Positions 34,755 through 43,317 of a stretch of DNA of 48,474 nucleotides are shown here, piece by piece. Location: the NCBI GenBank assembly GCA_022848765.1, contig JAJISJ010000002.1, forward strand, positions 1 through 48,474, given 5' to 3'. Source of the stretch: Thermoplasmatota archaeon. Its GTDB lineage: Archaea > Thermoplasmatota > E2 > DHVEG-1. Both the position numbers and the translations under genes were made by a program. The notes below the pieces were generated by a model. The model searched no databases. It was not told where the DNA came from and saw only the letters and a program-made list of their open reading frames with translations. The stretch's first letter is position 1. Every line of letters begins with the position of its first letter.

Positions 34755-35513
34755 TTGGAAATGAACATATATTCAAAACAGAATCAATTTATTAACAGAA
34801 TAAATACAGGAATAACTGGACTTGATAAAATAATTGAAGGAGGATTACCAGAAAAATCAATAACTTTAGTTTCTGGACCCCCTGGAAGTGGAAAAAGTAT
34901 ATTTTCATTTCAATTCCTATATGAGGGAATTAATAAAAATGAGACAGGATTATTTCTAACATTAGATAAAAAAGTAGATGGTCTTATAATCCAATCTAAA
35001 AAACTTGGATTTGATTTTAAATCTGCAATAGAAGATAAATCAGTAAAATTTAGATTTTTAAACATTAATAAGAAGTTAATATATGAAGCAATGGTTAATG
35101 AAATTTTATCTGGAAATTTTGATAGGATAGTTTTAGATTCTATAACGCCTTTATCTGAGATGCCAATATATGGAAATTATAGCCAAAATAACGAATCAAA
35201 TATAAGTATAATTAATTCTGAAGAGTATCCACCAAATACCAATTTACCAATTAGAAGATTACATTTACATTACATAATAAACGCATTAGAATCAACAGAA
35301 TCAACATCCATTGTAACCTCGGAATTACCGATGGGGTCATCTTTATTTTCAAGAGATGGAATCTCAGAATTTTTAGCTGATGGAGTAATAATTCTAAGTT
35401 TTGATCCAACTATGAATAGAAGAAAAATGTCCGTTATGAAAATGAGAAATACTAAACATACCTTAAAACCCCAAGATATTGAAATAAAAGAAGGCGGTAT
35501 ACAATTTATATAA
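34755..35513 (+). CDS. KaiC-like RecA-superfamily ATPase 2
   Basis: A 252-residue paralogue of the KaiC-like protein at 33579, with TGITGLDKIIEGGLP, Walker A GPPGSGKS (41-48), Walker B IVLDSITPL and FLADGVIILSF. At the position of the catalytic Glu pair it has D71 and K72 (LTLDKKVD), so hydrolysis may be weak and the protein may act mainly by nucleotide binding. GGTGA (34746-34750) lies four bases before TTG 34755, which matches the register used by other genes here; the ATG six bases later is the alternative start. Confidence 0.9.
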   Translation: MEMNIYSKQNQFINRINTGITGLDKIIEGGLPEKSITLVSGPPGSGKSIFSFQFLYEGINKNETGLFLTLDKKVDGLIIQSKKLGFDFKSAIEDKSVKFRFLNINKKLIYEAMVNEILSGNFDRIVLDSITPLSEMPIYGNYSQNNESNISIINSEEYPPNTNLPIRRLHLHYIINALESTESTSIVTSELPMGSSLFSRDGISEFLADGVIILSFDPTMNRRKMSVMKMRNTKHTLKPQDIEIKEGGIQFI

Positions 35514-35526
35514 TTTCAGGATTAAC

Positions 35527-35994
35527 ATGTTTAAATATAAACCCCCAAAAGAGTTGAGAGCTCTTTTTATTGCCCATTATGCACCTATCTTATTAATTAT
35601 TATGGTTGGACCTTTAACTGCATTTTACAATATATGGCAAATACCATTAGATAAGTTTTTAACAATTTTTTTTGGTTTAATAATTTTTCTTATCGGGACA
35701 TATATTTATTTTAAATGGGAAATATTTTGGTATAAAACTTTTAAAGGTCAACTTGTAACTACAGGAATTTTTAGTTATATACGACATCCTCATTATACAT
35801 CCTTGATTTTTGTCGGACTTGGTTTAGCTTTGTTTTTTTATTCAATATTTGCACTTGTAATTGCAATTATAGCAATTCCAATAATTATATGGAGTATATT
35901 GGATGAAGAAAAACATTTGATTAAACAATTTGGAAAAGAATATATAGAATTTATGAAAAAAAACCCATGGCGTATAATTCCTATGTTATATTAA
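35527..35994 (+). CDS. ICMT/PEMT-like membrane methyltransferase
   Basis: A 155-residue protein with four TM helices and the C-terminal signature of the isoprenylcysteine carboxyl methyltransferase superfamily: YIRHPHYTSLIFVGLGLAL, then DEEKHLIKQFGKEYIEFMK and RIIP. Substrates of archaeal members are mostly unknown and may be lipids or prenylated compounds. It starts 13 bases after the KaiC-like gene, so the two are probably cotranscribed; no functional link is evident. Confidence 0.85.
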   Translation: MFKYKPPKELRALFIAHYAPILLIIMVGPLTAFYNIWQIPLDKFLTIFFGLIIFLIGTYIYFKWEIFWYKTFKGQLVTTGIFSYIRHPHYTSLIFVGLGLALFFYSIFALVIAIIAIPIIIWSILDEEKHLIKQFGKEYIEFMKKNPWRIIPMLY

Positions 35995-36001
35995 AAATAA
36001 C

Positions 36002-36045
36002 TCTCTAATGATATGAAATTTATTTTTTTAAATAATTCATAGAGA
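36002..36045. terminator. AT-rich hairpin after the methyltransferase gene
   Basis: TCTCTA (36002-36007) pairs with TAGAGA (36040-36045), and an inner TGAA (36014-36017) pairs with TTCA (36036-36039) around a T-rich loop. It lies eight bases past the stop codon at 35994. It could be a terminator or a weak leader structure for the SDR gene. Confidence 0.25.
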
Positions 36046-36075
36046 TTATATATTATGATATAATTTGTAAAATTT

Positions 36076-37005
36076 ATGACTATTTTAGTAACTGGCGGCA
36101 GCGGTTTTATAGGAAAATATCTAATTAATGACCTTTTAAATCATGATTATCAAGTGAAAATTTTCACAAGACAGAAAAAATTGGATATTCAGAATATAGA
36201 TATTATTAAAGGTGATGTAACAAAAATTAAAGATTGTTTATCTGCAATGCAGGATGTGGATGTAGTTTTTCATAACGCAGCATATGCAACAGATTGCGGT
36301 AAAAAGGATGAAATTTTTAATACTAATATTAATGGTACAGAGAATATTGTCGAAGCTTGTTTAAAAAATGGAATCGATAGAATAATATACACAAGTACTG
36401 CGGGGGTTTATGGGTTTCCAAATATAAAAGAAAAAATAGATGAAAAATCAGTCATTAATCCTTATAATATATACCATAAATCTAAATTTGAGGGTGAAAA
36501 TATTTTAAAAAAAAATAAAGAGTTAAAAGTATCCATCATTCGTCCACCACTAGTATTAGGAGAAGGAGGTATAGGTTCAAACATTATAATTAATAAAATC
36601 AGGGAAGGAAAAATGATTTATATCGGCAATGGCGATCAATACATTTCAATAGTTCATCCAGCAGATGTAGCACAGTGTTTACGTTTAGCTTTTGAAAAAG
36701 ATAAAATTGGAGATACCTTTAACGTTGTTAGTTTTTATTGTAAAATTAAAGAATTATTTAATGAAGTAAGTATGCAATTGAAAGTTAAATCACCAGATAA
36801 AAATATCCCATATATTATTGCGTATATCGCAGCTTTTTTAGATGAGAACATAAATATAAAAGAACCTTCCTTAACCAGATTTAGAGTTAAATCATTAGGA
36901 ACAACTAGATTAATTAGTTTTGATAAGGCAAGAAAAAAAATTGAGTATAAACCAAAATATGATCTTAAAAGTACTGTTGAAGATATGGTTAAAAAATATA
37001 TTTAA
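36076..37005 (+). CDS. NAD-dependent epimerase/dehydratase (extended SDR)
   Basis: A 309-residue extended short-chain dehydrogenase. The Rossmann Gly motif is TGGSGFIG (6-13), and the catalytic set is S107 in YTSTAGVYG, Y133 and K137 in YHKSK. RPPLVLGEGG and HPADVAQCL follow. The family covers sugar-nucleotide epimerases, 3-beta-hydroxysteroid-type and reductase members; the PPLVLG pattern with no sugar-specific signature leaves the substrate open. A TATA-like stretch lies about 20-27 bases before the ATG and no ribosome-binding site is seen. Confidence 0.88.
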   Translation: MTILVTGGSGFIGKYLINDLLNHDYQVKIFTRQKKLDIQNIDIIKGDVTKIKDCLSAMQDVDVVFHNAAYATDCGKKDEIFNTNINGTENIVEACLKNGIDRIIYTSTAGVYGFPNIKEKIDEKSVINPYNIYHKSKFEGENILKKNKELKVSIIRPPLVLGEGGIGSNIIINKIREGKMIYIGNGDQYISIVHPADVAQCLRLAFEKDKIGDTFNVVSFYCKIKELFNEVSMQLKVKSPDKNIPYIIAYIAAFLDENINIKEPSLTRFRVKSLGTTRLISFDKARKKIEYKPKYDLKSTVEDMVKKYI

Positions 37006-37119
37006 TTTTTAGATTTCCTAATAAATTGAATAAATTATTTAAAAGTAATTTTCTCAAATGATGCAAATATAAATTGTTTAAAAATACAATTATTGTGCAT
37101 TAAAAGTATCAATAATTGA

Positions 37120-38247
37120 TTATTTTAAAACGTGAATATTTTTCTTCTCACATATATTTTTAAGTTTTTCTGGCCATACTGTAACACTACATTCTCCTAA
37201 ATGTGCCTTTTTTAATAAAAGCATATATGTACGTGATTGCCCAATCCCGCCTCCAATACTTAGTGGAATTTCATCATTTATGATTGCTTTATGGTAAGGC
37301 ATATCTAGAAAATGTTTTTGATTTGACATATCTAATTGAATTTTAAGAGTCTCTTTAGTAACTCTGACGCCCATTGATGTTAATTCATGCCTTCTTTCTG
37401 TTACTGGATTCCATACCAATATATCGCCATTTAAACCATGCATTTTTTTCCCATTAATTTTAGTTGTTTCTGTAACCCAATCATCATAATCCGCTGCCCT
37501 CATTTCATGAGGGTAACCATCATCAAGTGGCCATCCAATTCCAAGAATGAATACAGCAGGATACTTTTGAAGTATCTCATTTTCTCTTTGTTTTCTTGGT
37601 AGATCTGGAAACATATCAAGTATTTCTTCAGCATGTATAAATTTTAATTTATTTGGAAGATTTTCATACTTTTCTGAATGAAGTAAAGGAAATTCTTTCT
37701 GAATATATTTTTCAGAACCTTTGAATACCTTCCATATTTTTTCAACTGTATTTTTTAGATAATTAATATCACGTTGATCATTATTGATTACTTTTTCCCA
37801 ATCCCATTGATCAACATATGAACTATGATCATGATCAAGGAAATAATCTTTTCTAACAGCCCTCATATCTGTATAAAGACCTTCTCCGGGAATCATATCA
37901 AATTGTTTTAATGCCATTCTCTTCCATTTAGTAACCGCTTGAACAATTTGAGCTTGAATAGGTTTTTGTAAACCTAAACCACAATTAAATTCAACAGGTG
38001 TTCTTGATCCATCACGATCAAGATAATCATTTACTCCGCTGTGTTTATCTACAATCAAAGGACATTCGACTCTTATTAAATTTAATTCCTTACTTAAATT
38101 TTCTTCAAAATATGATTTTAATAAAGATATAGCTATTTGAGTATCTTTTTTGTTTAATAGGGCAGTATAGTTTTTTGGAAGTATATTTTCTAAATCATTA
38201 TAATTTCCAATTCCAGGTCCAGCAAGATCCATTTTTTTGTCATTCAT
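37120..38247 (-). CDS. asnA: Aspartate-ammonia ligase AsnA (asparagine synthetase A)
   Basis: A 375-residue enzyme making asparagine from aspartate, ammonia and ATP, related to class II aminoacyl-tRNA synthetases. It has the AsnA motifs GEGLYTDMRAVRKD, SSYVDQWDWEKV, DDGYPHEMRAADYDDW, LNGDILVWNPV and IGGGIGQSRTYMLLL, matching bacterial AsnA along its length plus a longer N-terminus. Bacterial-type AsnA is uncommon in archaea, so acquisition is likely. GGTGA lies six bases before the ATG and a clear TATA box is further upstream. Confidence 0.95.
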   Translation of the reverse strand: MNDKKMDLAGPGIGNYNDLENILPKNYTALLNKKDTQIAISLLKSYFEENLSKELNLIRVECPLIVDKHSGVNDYLDRDGSRTPVEFNCGLGLQKPIQAQIVQAVTKWKRMALKQFDMIPGEGLYTDMRAVRKDYFLDHDHSSYVDQWDWEKVINNDQRDINYLKNTVEKIWKVFKGSEKYIQKEFPLLHSEKYENLPNKLKFIHAEEILDMFPDLPRKQRENEILQKYPAVFILGIGWPLDDGYPHEMRAADYDDWVTETTKINGKKMHGLNGDILVWNPVTERRHELTSMGVRVTKETLKIQLDMSNQKHFLDMPYHKAIINDEIPLSIGGGIGQSRTYMLLLKKAHLGECSVTVWPEKLKNICEKKNIHVLK

Positions 38248-38280
38248 AGTGTTTCACCTTTTATCAGGCATTCAGAAATC

Positions 38281-38291
38281 CCTATTTATAC
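38281..38291 (-). promoter_or_regulatory. TATA box of asnA
   Basis: On the minus strand GTATAAATAGG is a near-ideal archaeal TATA sequence about 35 bases before the asnA ATG. It predicts a leader of about 10-15 bases containing the GGTGA site. Confidence 0.6.
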
Positions 38292-38434
38292 TTTTATCAA
38301 GTAACACAAAAGTTCATTTATAAGAATTTAATATATTGTTGCAAAATAAGGATTTCTATTCAAATTAATAATATATTATATAAATTTATTTGAACCATAT
38401 TCAAATTTAAATTCTAAGAATGGTAACAACAACA

Positions 38435-38443
38435 TTTAAATAT
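38435..38443 (+). promoter_or_regulatory. Candidate TATA box of the ribosomal protein operon
   Basis: The 366-base gap 38248-38613 between asnA and L3 holds no gene that I can see. TTTAAATAT here would place transcription start near 38465 and give a leader of about 150 bases. A second AT-rich box near 38587 would give almost no leader, so the choice is open. Confidence 0.35.
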
Positions 38444-38517
38444 GTTTTTTCTTATGCCTATCTTCCTTATCTATACCAGACATAATTTGGGCAATTCATA
38501 AATGAAACCCATAAACC

Positions 38518-38545
38518 AACAGCATAAAAACAAATTATTGCTGTT
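38518..38545 (+). other. Leader hairpin before the ribosomal protein operon
   Basis: AACAGCA (38518-38524) and TGCTGTT (38539-38545) form a seven-base stem with a 14-base loop, 69 bases before the L3 start. It contains three G-C pairs in an AT-rich gap, so it is not just AT noise. It could be a ribosomal-protein binding site for autogenous control. Confidence 0.35.
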
Positions 38546-38613
38546 TGTGAAATGTCACGGTTTGGATAAAAATTCAAAATAATTGATAAAATATTAATCA
38601 TAGAGGTTATATT

Positions 38614-39606
38614 ATGCCTGCACCACATCGTCCAAGAAAAGGTTCAATGGGTTTTTCACCACGTAAAAGAGCAAGAGCTGAAACTCCACATATTAAAAGT
38701 TGGCCTGAGGGCCAAGATACGCCGAAAATTCAAGGTTTTTTAGGATATAAAGTAGGTATGACACATACTTTTGTGATTGATTACAGACCAACTTCAACCA
38801 CCTCTGGAAGAGAAGTAATGATGCCTGTTTCAGTTGTTGAAACACCGCCAATAAAAATCTTAGCTGTAAGAGCTTACAAAAATTCATATTATGGTCTCCA
38901 GACAAGTAGTGAAATTTGGGTTGATAAAATTGATCAAGAATTATCAAAAAGGATAACAATAAACAAAAAGAAAGAGAAAAAAAATTGGGATGTTTTAAAA
39001 GATTCTGATGAAATTCGTGTAATTGTATATACTCAACCTAAGCTTATCACAGGTGTCCCAAAAAAAATTGCTGATATTAGAGAGATGAGAATTAGTGGTG
39101 GATCATTTGACGATCAGATGAAATATGCAAAAAGTATTTTGGGTAAGGAAATAAAAATAAATGATACTATAGCTGAAGGAGACATGCTAGATATTATTGC
39201 TGTTACTAAGGGAAAAGGATTTCAAGGTCATGTTAAAAGATGGGGCGTAAAATTATTATCTCATAAAAATTCTAAACATAGGAGGATGATAGGTACTGCT
39301 GGATCATGGCATCCTAATTGGGTACAAGCCACAGTTCCCCAAGCTGGTCAGATGGGGTATCATCAAAGGACTGAATATAATAAACGTGTTTTAAAAATTG
39401 GTGATAATGGTGAAGAGATAAATCCTACAGGTGGTTTTCCACATTACGGTCTTGTTAGAAATTCGTATATTCTTATACATGGTTCAATTCCAGGCCCAGT
39501 TAAACGTTTAATTGGGATGAGAGATGCAATTAGATATAAACGTGGTGTCAAGATTGAAAAACCTGAAATAAGTTATATTTCAACTACTAGTAAACAAGGA
39601 GTGTAA
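38614..39606 (+). CDS. rpl3: Ribosomal protein L3 (uL3)
   Basis: A 330-residue archaeal L3, part of the large-subunit core near the peptidyl transferase centre. The N-terminus MPAPHRPRKGSMGFSPRKR and the motifs GKGFQGHVKRWGVKLL, GTAGSWHP and QMGYHQRTEYNKRV are conserved. AGAGGT lies seven bases before the ATG. It leads the operon and is followed after four bases by L4. Confidence 0.98.
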   Translation: MPAPHRPRKGSMGFSPRKRARAETPHIKSWPEGQDTPKIQGFLGYKVGMTHTFVIDYRPTSTTSGREVMMPVSVVETPPIKILAVRAYKNSYYGLQTSSEIWVDKIDQELSKRITINKKKEKKNWDVLKDSDEIRVIVYTQPKLITGVPKKIADIREMRISGGSFDDQMKYAKSILGKEIKINDTIAEGDMLDIIAVTKGKGFQGHVKRWGVKLLSHKNSKHRRMIGTAGSWHPNWVQATVPQAGQMGYHQRTEYNKRVLKIGDNGEEINPTGGFPHYGLVRNSYILIHGSIPGPVKRLIGMRDAIRYKRGVKIEKPEISYISTTSKQGV

Positions 39607-39610
39607 ACTT

Positions 39611-40372
39611 ATGGCAAAAGTATCTTTATATGGATTGGATGGTAGTAAAAAAGAGGAAATCCAATTACCAGATATTTTTAAAACAGAGTATCGACCAGAT
39701 CTTATTCAAAAATCTTTTAATGTTTTACATTCAAATAAAAGACAACCATATGGATCCGATATCTTTGCTGGTACTAAACACGCAACAGCTTCAATAGGCA
39801 AAGGACGTGGCATGTCTAGAGTTCCAAGACTTACTCAAGGTAGAAGTGCAGCACTTGCACCATGTGTTGTTGGAGGGAGACGAGCTCATCCTCCAAAATC
39901 TGAGAAGAATTGGAATGAAAAGATTAATGTAAAGGAGAAATTATTTGCAAGGAATTCAGCTATTGCAGCAACTTTTAATAAAGAATTGGTTACTAAAAGA
40001 GGTCATAAATTTGATGATAAAATATCTCTACCTATTATTATTGATGATAAGTTTGAAAAAATTAAAAAAACCAAAGATGTAATTGATCTCTTTAAAAAAA
40101 TTGGTATTTATGACGACTTAATACGTTCATCTAATGGAAAACATATTCGTGCAGGTAAGGGAAAAAGAAGAGGTAGAAAATATAAAATTCCAAAATCTGT
40201 TCTTATTATTTCGGAAAATAAGAATATAATAAAAAGTTCAGACAATCTAATTGGAGTTGATATTGTAAATAGAAAAAATCTTAATATCGAACATCTAGCC
40301 CCAGGTGGAGTTGCAGGGAGACTTGCAATTTTTACGAAATCTGCTTTTGAAAAAATTGGGGGTATAAAATAA
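39611..40372 (+). CDS. rpl4: Ribosomal protein L4 (archaeal L4e/L1e, uL4)
   Basis: A 253-residue L4 with the conserved loop IGKGRGMSRVPRLTQGRS, the GGRRAHPPK segment and the C-terminal GKGKRRGRKYKIPKS and LAPGGVAGRL of archaeal-eukaryotic L4. It contacts 23S rRNA in the exit tunnel. The stop overlaps the L23 start (TAATG). Confidence 0.98.
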   Translation: MAKVSLYGLDGSKKEEIQLPDIFKTEYRPDLIQKSFNVLHSNKRQPYGSDIFAGTKHATASIGKGRGMSRVPRLTQGRSAALAPCVVGGRRAHPPKSEKNWNEKINVKEKLFARNSAIAATFNKELVTKRGHKFDDKISLPIIIDDKFEKIKKTKDVIDLFKKIGIYDDLIRSSNGKHIRAGKGKRRGRKYKIPKSVLIISENKNIIKSSDNLIGVDIVNRKNLNIEHLAPGGVAGRLAIFTKSAFEKIGGIK

Positions 40373-40629
40373 TGGACCCTTATGATATTATTTTTCATCC
40401 ATATGTCACTGAAAAAACAATGAATCTTATGGAAAAGAATAATTCACTAGAATTCGTTGTAAGAAGAAAAGCAAATAAAAAACAAATAAAACAAGCTATT
40501 GAAAAAATGTTTGAAGCTAAGGTAAAAGAAATTAATACATTGATTACAAAAAATGGAAAACATGCTATAATTACTTTTACTCCAGATTTTAAAGCTGAAG
40601 ATATAGGAATGAGAATTGGGATATTCTAG
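40372..40629 (+). CDS. rpl23: Ribosomal protein L23 (uL23)
   Basis: An 85-residue L23 located by the tunnel exit, where SRP binds. It has PYVTEKTMNLME, FVVRRKANKKQIKQAIE and FEAKVKEINTLI. It is compact, as in other archaea. The gap to L2 is ten bases with a GAGGT site. Confidence 0.97.
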   Translation: MDPYDIIFHPYVTEKTMNLMEKNNSLEFVVRRKANKKQIKQAIEKMFEAKVKEINTLITKNGKHAIITFTPDFKAEDIGMRIGIF

Positions 40630-40639
40630 AGGTTAAAAT

Positions 40640-41347
40640 ATGGGAAAAAAATTGATTCAACAGCGTCGAGGAAGAACTAAAGGCAGATATAATGCGCCAA
40701 CTCATAGATTTAGAGGTAGAATAAAATATAATAAAAATAAAATTGAAGGAACTGGAATTGTTGAAGATATCATCCATGATCCAGGACGTACAGCACCTAT
40801 CACAAAAGTTAAAATAAATAATGAAAAAAGATTATTTTTAGCTGCAGAAGGTATTAAAATTGGAGATTCTGTAAAATACAATGAGAATAAATCTGAGATA
40901 AAAATTGGTAATGTTATATCACTTGAAAATATCGCTGAAGGTTTACCAATTTTCAATATTGAAATAACTCCAGGGGATGGAGGTAAACTTGTTCGTGCAA
41001 GTGGAGGTTATGCGACTGTCGTATCACATCAATCTGGAAAAACTGTAATAAAACTTCCTTCAGGTCAATTTAAAACATTACAATCAAAATGTAGAGCTAC
41101 AATTGGTGTTTTAGCAGGTGGTGGAAGAAAAGATAAACCTTTCCTAAAAGCTGGGAAAAAATTCCATGCATATAGAACAAGGGGTAAACAGTATCCTACT
41201 GTAAGAGGAGTAGCAATGAATGCTGTAGCTCATCCACATGGTGGTGGTGGTCATCAACATGTTGGAAAACCATATACTGTAAAACGTGGAGCATCACCCG
41301 GTAGAAAGGTTGGCAGTGTTGCAGCTTCAAGAACTGGGAGGAAGTAG
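40640..41347 (+). CDS. rpl2: Ribosomal protein L2 (uL2)
   Basis: A 235-residue archaeal L2 with QQRRGRTKGRY, RKDKPFLKAGKKFH and the catalytic-centre region VRGVAMNAVAHPHGGG, including the His implicated in peptidyl transfer. It is of normal archaeal length. Confidence 0.98.
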   Translation: MGKKLIQQRRGRTKGRYNAPTHRFRGRIKYNKNKIEGTGIVEDIIHDPGRTAPITKVKINNEKRLFLAAEGIKIGDSVKYNENKSEIKIGNVISLENIAEGLPIFNIEITPGDGGKLVRASGGYATVVSHQSGKTVIKLPSGQFKTLQSKCRATIGVLAGGGRKDKPFLKAGKKFHAYRTRGKQYPTVRGVAMNAVAHPHGGGGHQHVGKPYTVKRGASPGRKVGSVAASRTGRK

Positions 41348-41352
41348 ATAAT

Positions 41353-41811
41353 ATGGCAAAAAAGGCGAATTTTAAGAGTTCTGCGAGAAGTAGAAGAAAA
41401 CTAAAAAGACAGAAAATTGACGTTCGTAAAAAAGAATTCAGATATCGCGGTTTATCAATTGAAGAATTACAAAAACTTTCAATTGAAGAATTATTACCAT
41501 TATTAACATCAAGATCAAGAAGATCTCTAAAAAGAGGGTTAACAGAGAAACAGGAGAAATTATTAAATGATATTGAAAAATCTCAGAAAGGAGATGTTAT
41601 AAGAACCCATCTTAGAGATATGATAATAATACCAAGTTTTGTCGGCCATAGAGTAGATATTCACAATGGTAAGGAATTTCAACGAATTGAGATACAACCA
41701 TATATGATTGACCATTATCTTGGTGAATTTGCTCTAACTAGGTCAAAAGTAAAACATACTGGACCTGGTGTCGGAGCAACTAGATCATCTAAATTTATGC
41801 CTTTAAAGTGA
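41353..41811 (+). CDS. rps19: Ribosomal protein S19 (uS19)
   Basis: A 152-residue S19 of archaeal-eukaryotic size. It has FRYRGLSIEELQ at the N-terminus and the conserved TRSKVKHTGPGVGATRSSKF tail that contacts 16S rRNA in the head. It lies five bases after L2. Confidence 0.97.
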   Translation: MAKKANFKSSARSRRKLKRQKIDVRKKEFRYRGLSIEELQKLSIEELLPLLTSRSRRSLKRGLTEKQEKLLNDIEKSQKGDVIRTHLRDMIIIPSFVGHRVDIHNGKEFQRIEIQPYMIDHYLGEFALTRSKVKHTGPGVGATRSSKFMPLK

Positions 41812-41817
41812 TGTAAA

Positions 41818-42264
41818 ATGCAAAAATATTCTATTAATATAGATCCAGATAAGACAGCAAAAGCATATGGATATGAACTTCATTGTTCTCCAAAAGATTC
41901 AATGAATTTAGCTTATGCAATAAAAGGAATGAAAACTACAGATGCGGATAAATATTTAAATGAAATAACTGAAATGAAAAAATCCCTTCCAGCAGTTTTT
42001 CATAAAGGGAAAATATCGCATCAAAAAGGTATTGGCCCAGGTAGTTATCCACAAAAAGCAGCAAAATATATGTTAAAAATTCTTAAAAATGCAGAAAATA
42101 ACGCTGAATATAAAGGATTCGATGTTGAAAATATGAAAATATCTCACATTTCAACATATGGAGGCAGAATTATAAGAGGAATCATGCCAAGAGCCCAGGG
42201 CAGAGCAACAAACAAAAATAAAAAAACCACAAATATTGAAATAATCCTTAAAGAGGTAGATTAA
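41818..42264 (+). CDS. rpl22: Ribosomal protein L22 (uL22)
   Basis: A 148-residue L22 that lines the exit tunnel, with SHQKGIGPGSYPQKAAKY and the conserved MPRAQGRATNKNKKT loop. Its stop overlaps the S3 start (TAATG). Confidence 0.97.
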   Translation: MQKYSINIDPDKTAKAYGYELHCSPKDSMNLAYAIKGMKTTDADKYLNEITEMKKSLPAVFHKGKISHQKGIGPGSYPQKAAKYMLKILKNAENNAEYKGFDVENMKISHISTYGGRIIRGIMPRAQGRATNKNKKTTNIEIILKEVD

Positions 42265-43115
42265 TGGCAGGGGAACGTAAATTCATAAGAGAAAGCACAA
42301 ATAGAATTCTAATTAAAGAATTTCTAATAAAGAAAGTAGAAGGGGCTGGATTTGGTGGTATGAACATCCAAAGAACCCCTATGGGCACTAGAATAAATAT
42401 AATAGTAGAAAGACCCGGAATGGTTATTGGAAAAGGTGGCAGTAAAATTAAAGAAATTACTTCAGAAATTAAAGAAAAATTTAATGTTGATAATCCACAG
42501 ATAGAAATCCAGGAGGCAGGTAGTAAGGCTTCATTAAATGCTCAGATAATGGCAGAAAAATTAGCTGAAGCTTTGGAAAGAGGATGGCATTTTAGACGAG
42601 CAGGTCATTCAACTGTAAGAAGAATTATGAATTCTGGAGCTAGAGGTTGTCAAGTAGTAATTGCTGGAAAATTAACGGGTGCAAGACATCGAACCGAAAA
42701 ATTTACAGAAGGACATATCAAATACTGTGGAGAAGTAGCAAGAGAAGTAATGCTAAGAGGATTTGCAATTGCAAAATTAAAAGCTGGAGTATTAGGCGTG
42801 AAAGTGGGCATTATGAAACCTGATGCTAGACTACCTGATGAAATATCATTAAAAATTCCTGATGTCGAAAAAATTGAAGCAAAAATTGAGGAAAAGCCAG
42901 TAAAAAAACAAAAAACAACTAATATTAAAGAGCTTTTAAAAATACCTGGAATCGGGCCATCTATTGTTAAAAAATTTGAAAAATCTGGAATAAAATCATT
43001 GGAAGACTTATATGAAATGGATGCTAAGGATATATCTTCAATCGAGGGTATTGGAGGTAAAACCGCTGATAATATTATTAAAAAATTAGGAAAGCTGATT
43101 AAAGAGGATGTATAA
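42264..43115 (+). CDS. rps3: Ribosomal protein S3 (uS3) with C-terminal helix-hairpin-helix module
   Basis: A 283-residue S3. The N-terminal KH domain has GMVIGKGGSKIKE and the C-terminal S3 domain has RRIMNSGARGCQV and RTEKFTEGHIKYCG. After about residue 210 the usual tail is replaced by a basic linker and an (HhH)2 module: KIPGIGPSIVKKFEKSGI and SSIEGIGGKTADNIIKKL. Such modules bind nucleic acid. Archaeal S3 usually ends near 210-240 residues, so this is an added domain. A related module is on L32e in the same operon. Confidence 0.97.
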   Translation: MAGERKFIRESTNRILIKEFLIKKVEGAGFGGMNIQRTPMGTRINIIVERPGMVIGKGGSKIKEITSEIKEKFNVDNPQIEIQEAGSKASLNAQIMAEKLAEALERGWHFRRAGHSTVRRIMNSGARGCQVVIAGKLTGARHRTEKFTEGHIKYCGEVAREVMLRGFAIAKLKAGVLGVKVGIMKPDARLPDEISLKIPDVEKIEAKIEEKPVKKQKTTNIKELLKIPGIGPSIVKKFEKSGIKSLEDLYEMDAKDISSIEGIGGKTADNIIKKLGKLIKEDV

Positions 43116-43116
43116 G

Positions 43117-43317
43117 ATGGTTTTAAAAGCCAAGGAAATTAGAGAATTTACTAAAGAAGAAAGATATGAAAAACTTGAGGAATTAAAAAGAGATCTCATG
43201 CATGAGAGAGGAGTAGCAGCTATGGGTGGATCGCCTCCATCTCCTGGTAAAATAAGGCAGTTGAGAACTTCTATTGCAAGAATGTTAACAATCATGCATG
43301 AAAAAGGAGAACAATAG
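43117..43317 (+). CDS. rpl29: Ribosomal protein L29 (uL29)
   Basis: A 66-residue L29 beginning MVLKAKEIREF, with SPGKIRQLRTSIARMLT. The ATG at 43117 follows a GAGG site and the S3 stop; an upstream in-frame ATG at 43108 lies inside S3 and is unlikely. It ends directly before the aIF1 ATG (TAGATG). Confidence 0.95.
   Translation: MVLKAKEIREFTKEERYEKLEELKRDLMHERGVAAMGGSPPSPGKIRQLRTSIARMLTIMHEKGEQ

Noticed and set aside
38248-38613. Possible tRNA or 7S RNA in the largest gap
   Set aside because: No clover-leaf, CCA end or conserved T-loop pattern; only promoter elements and one stem are visible.
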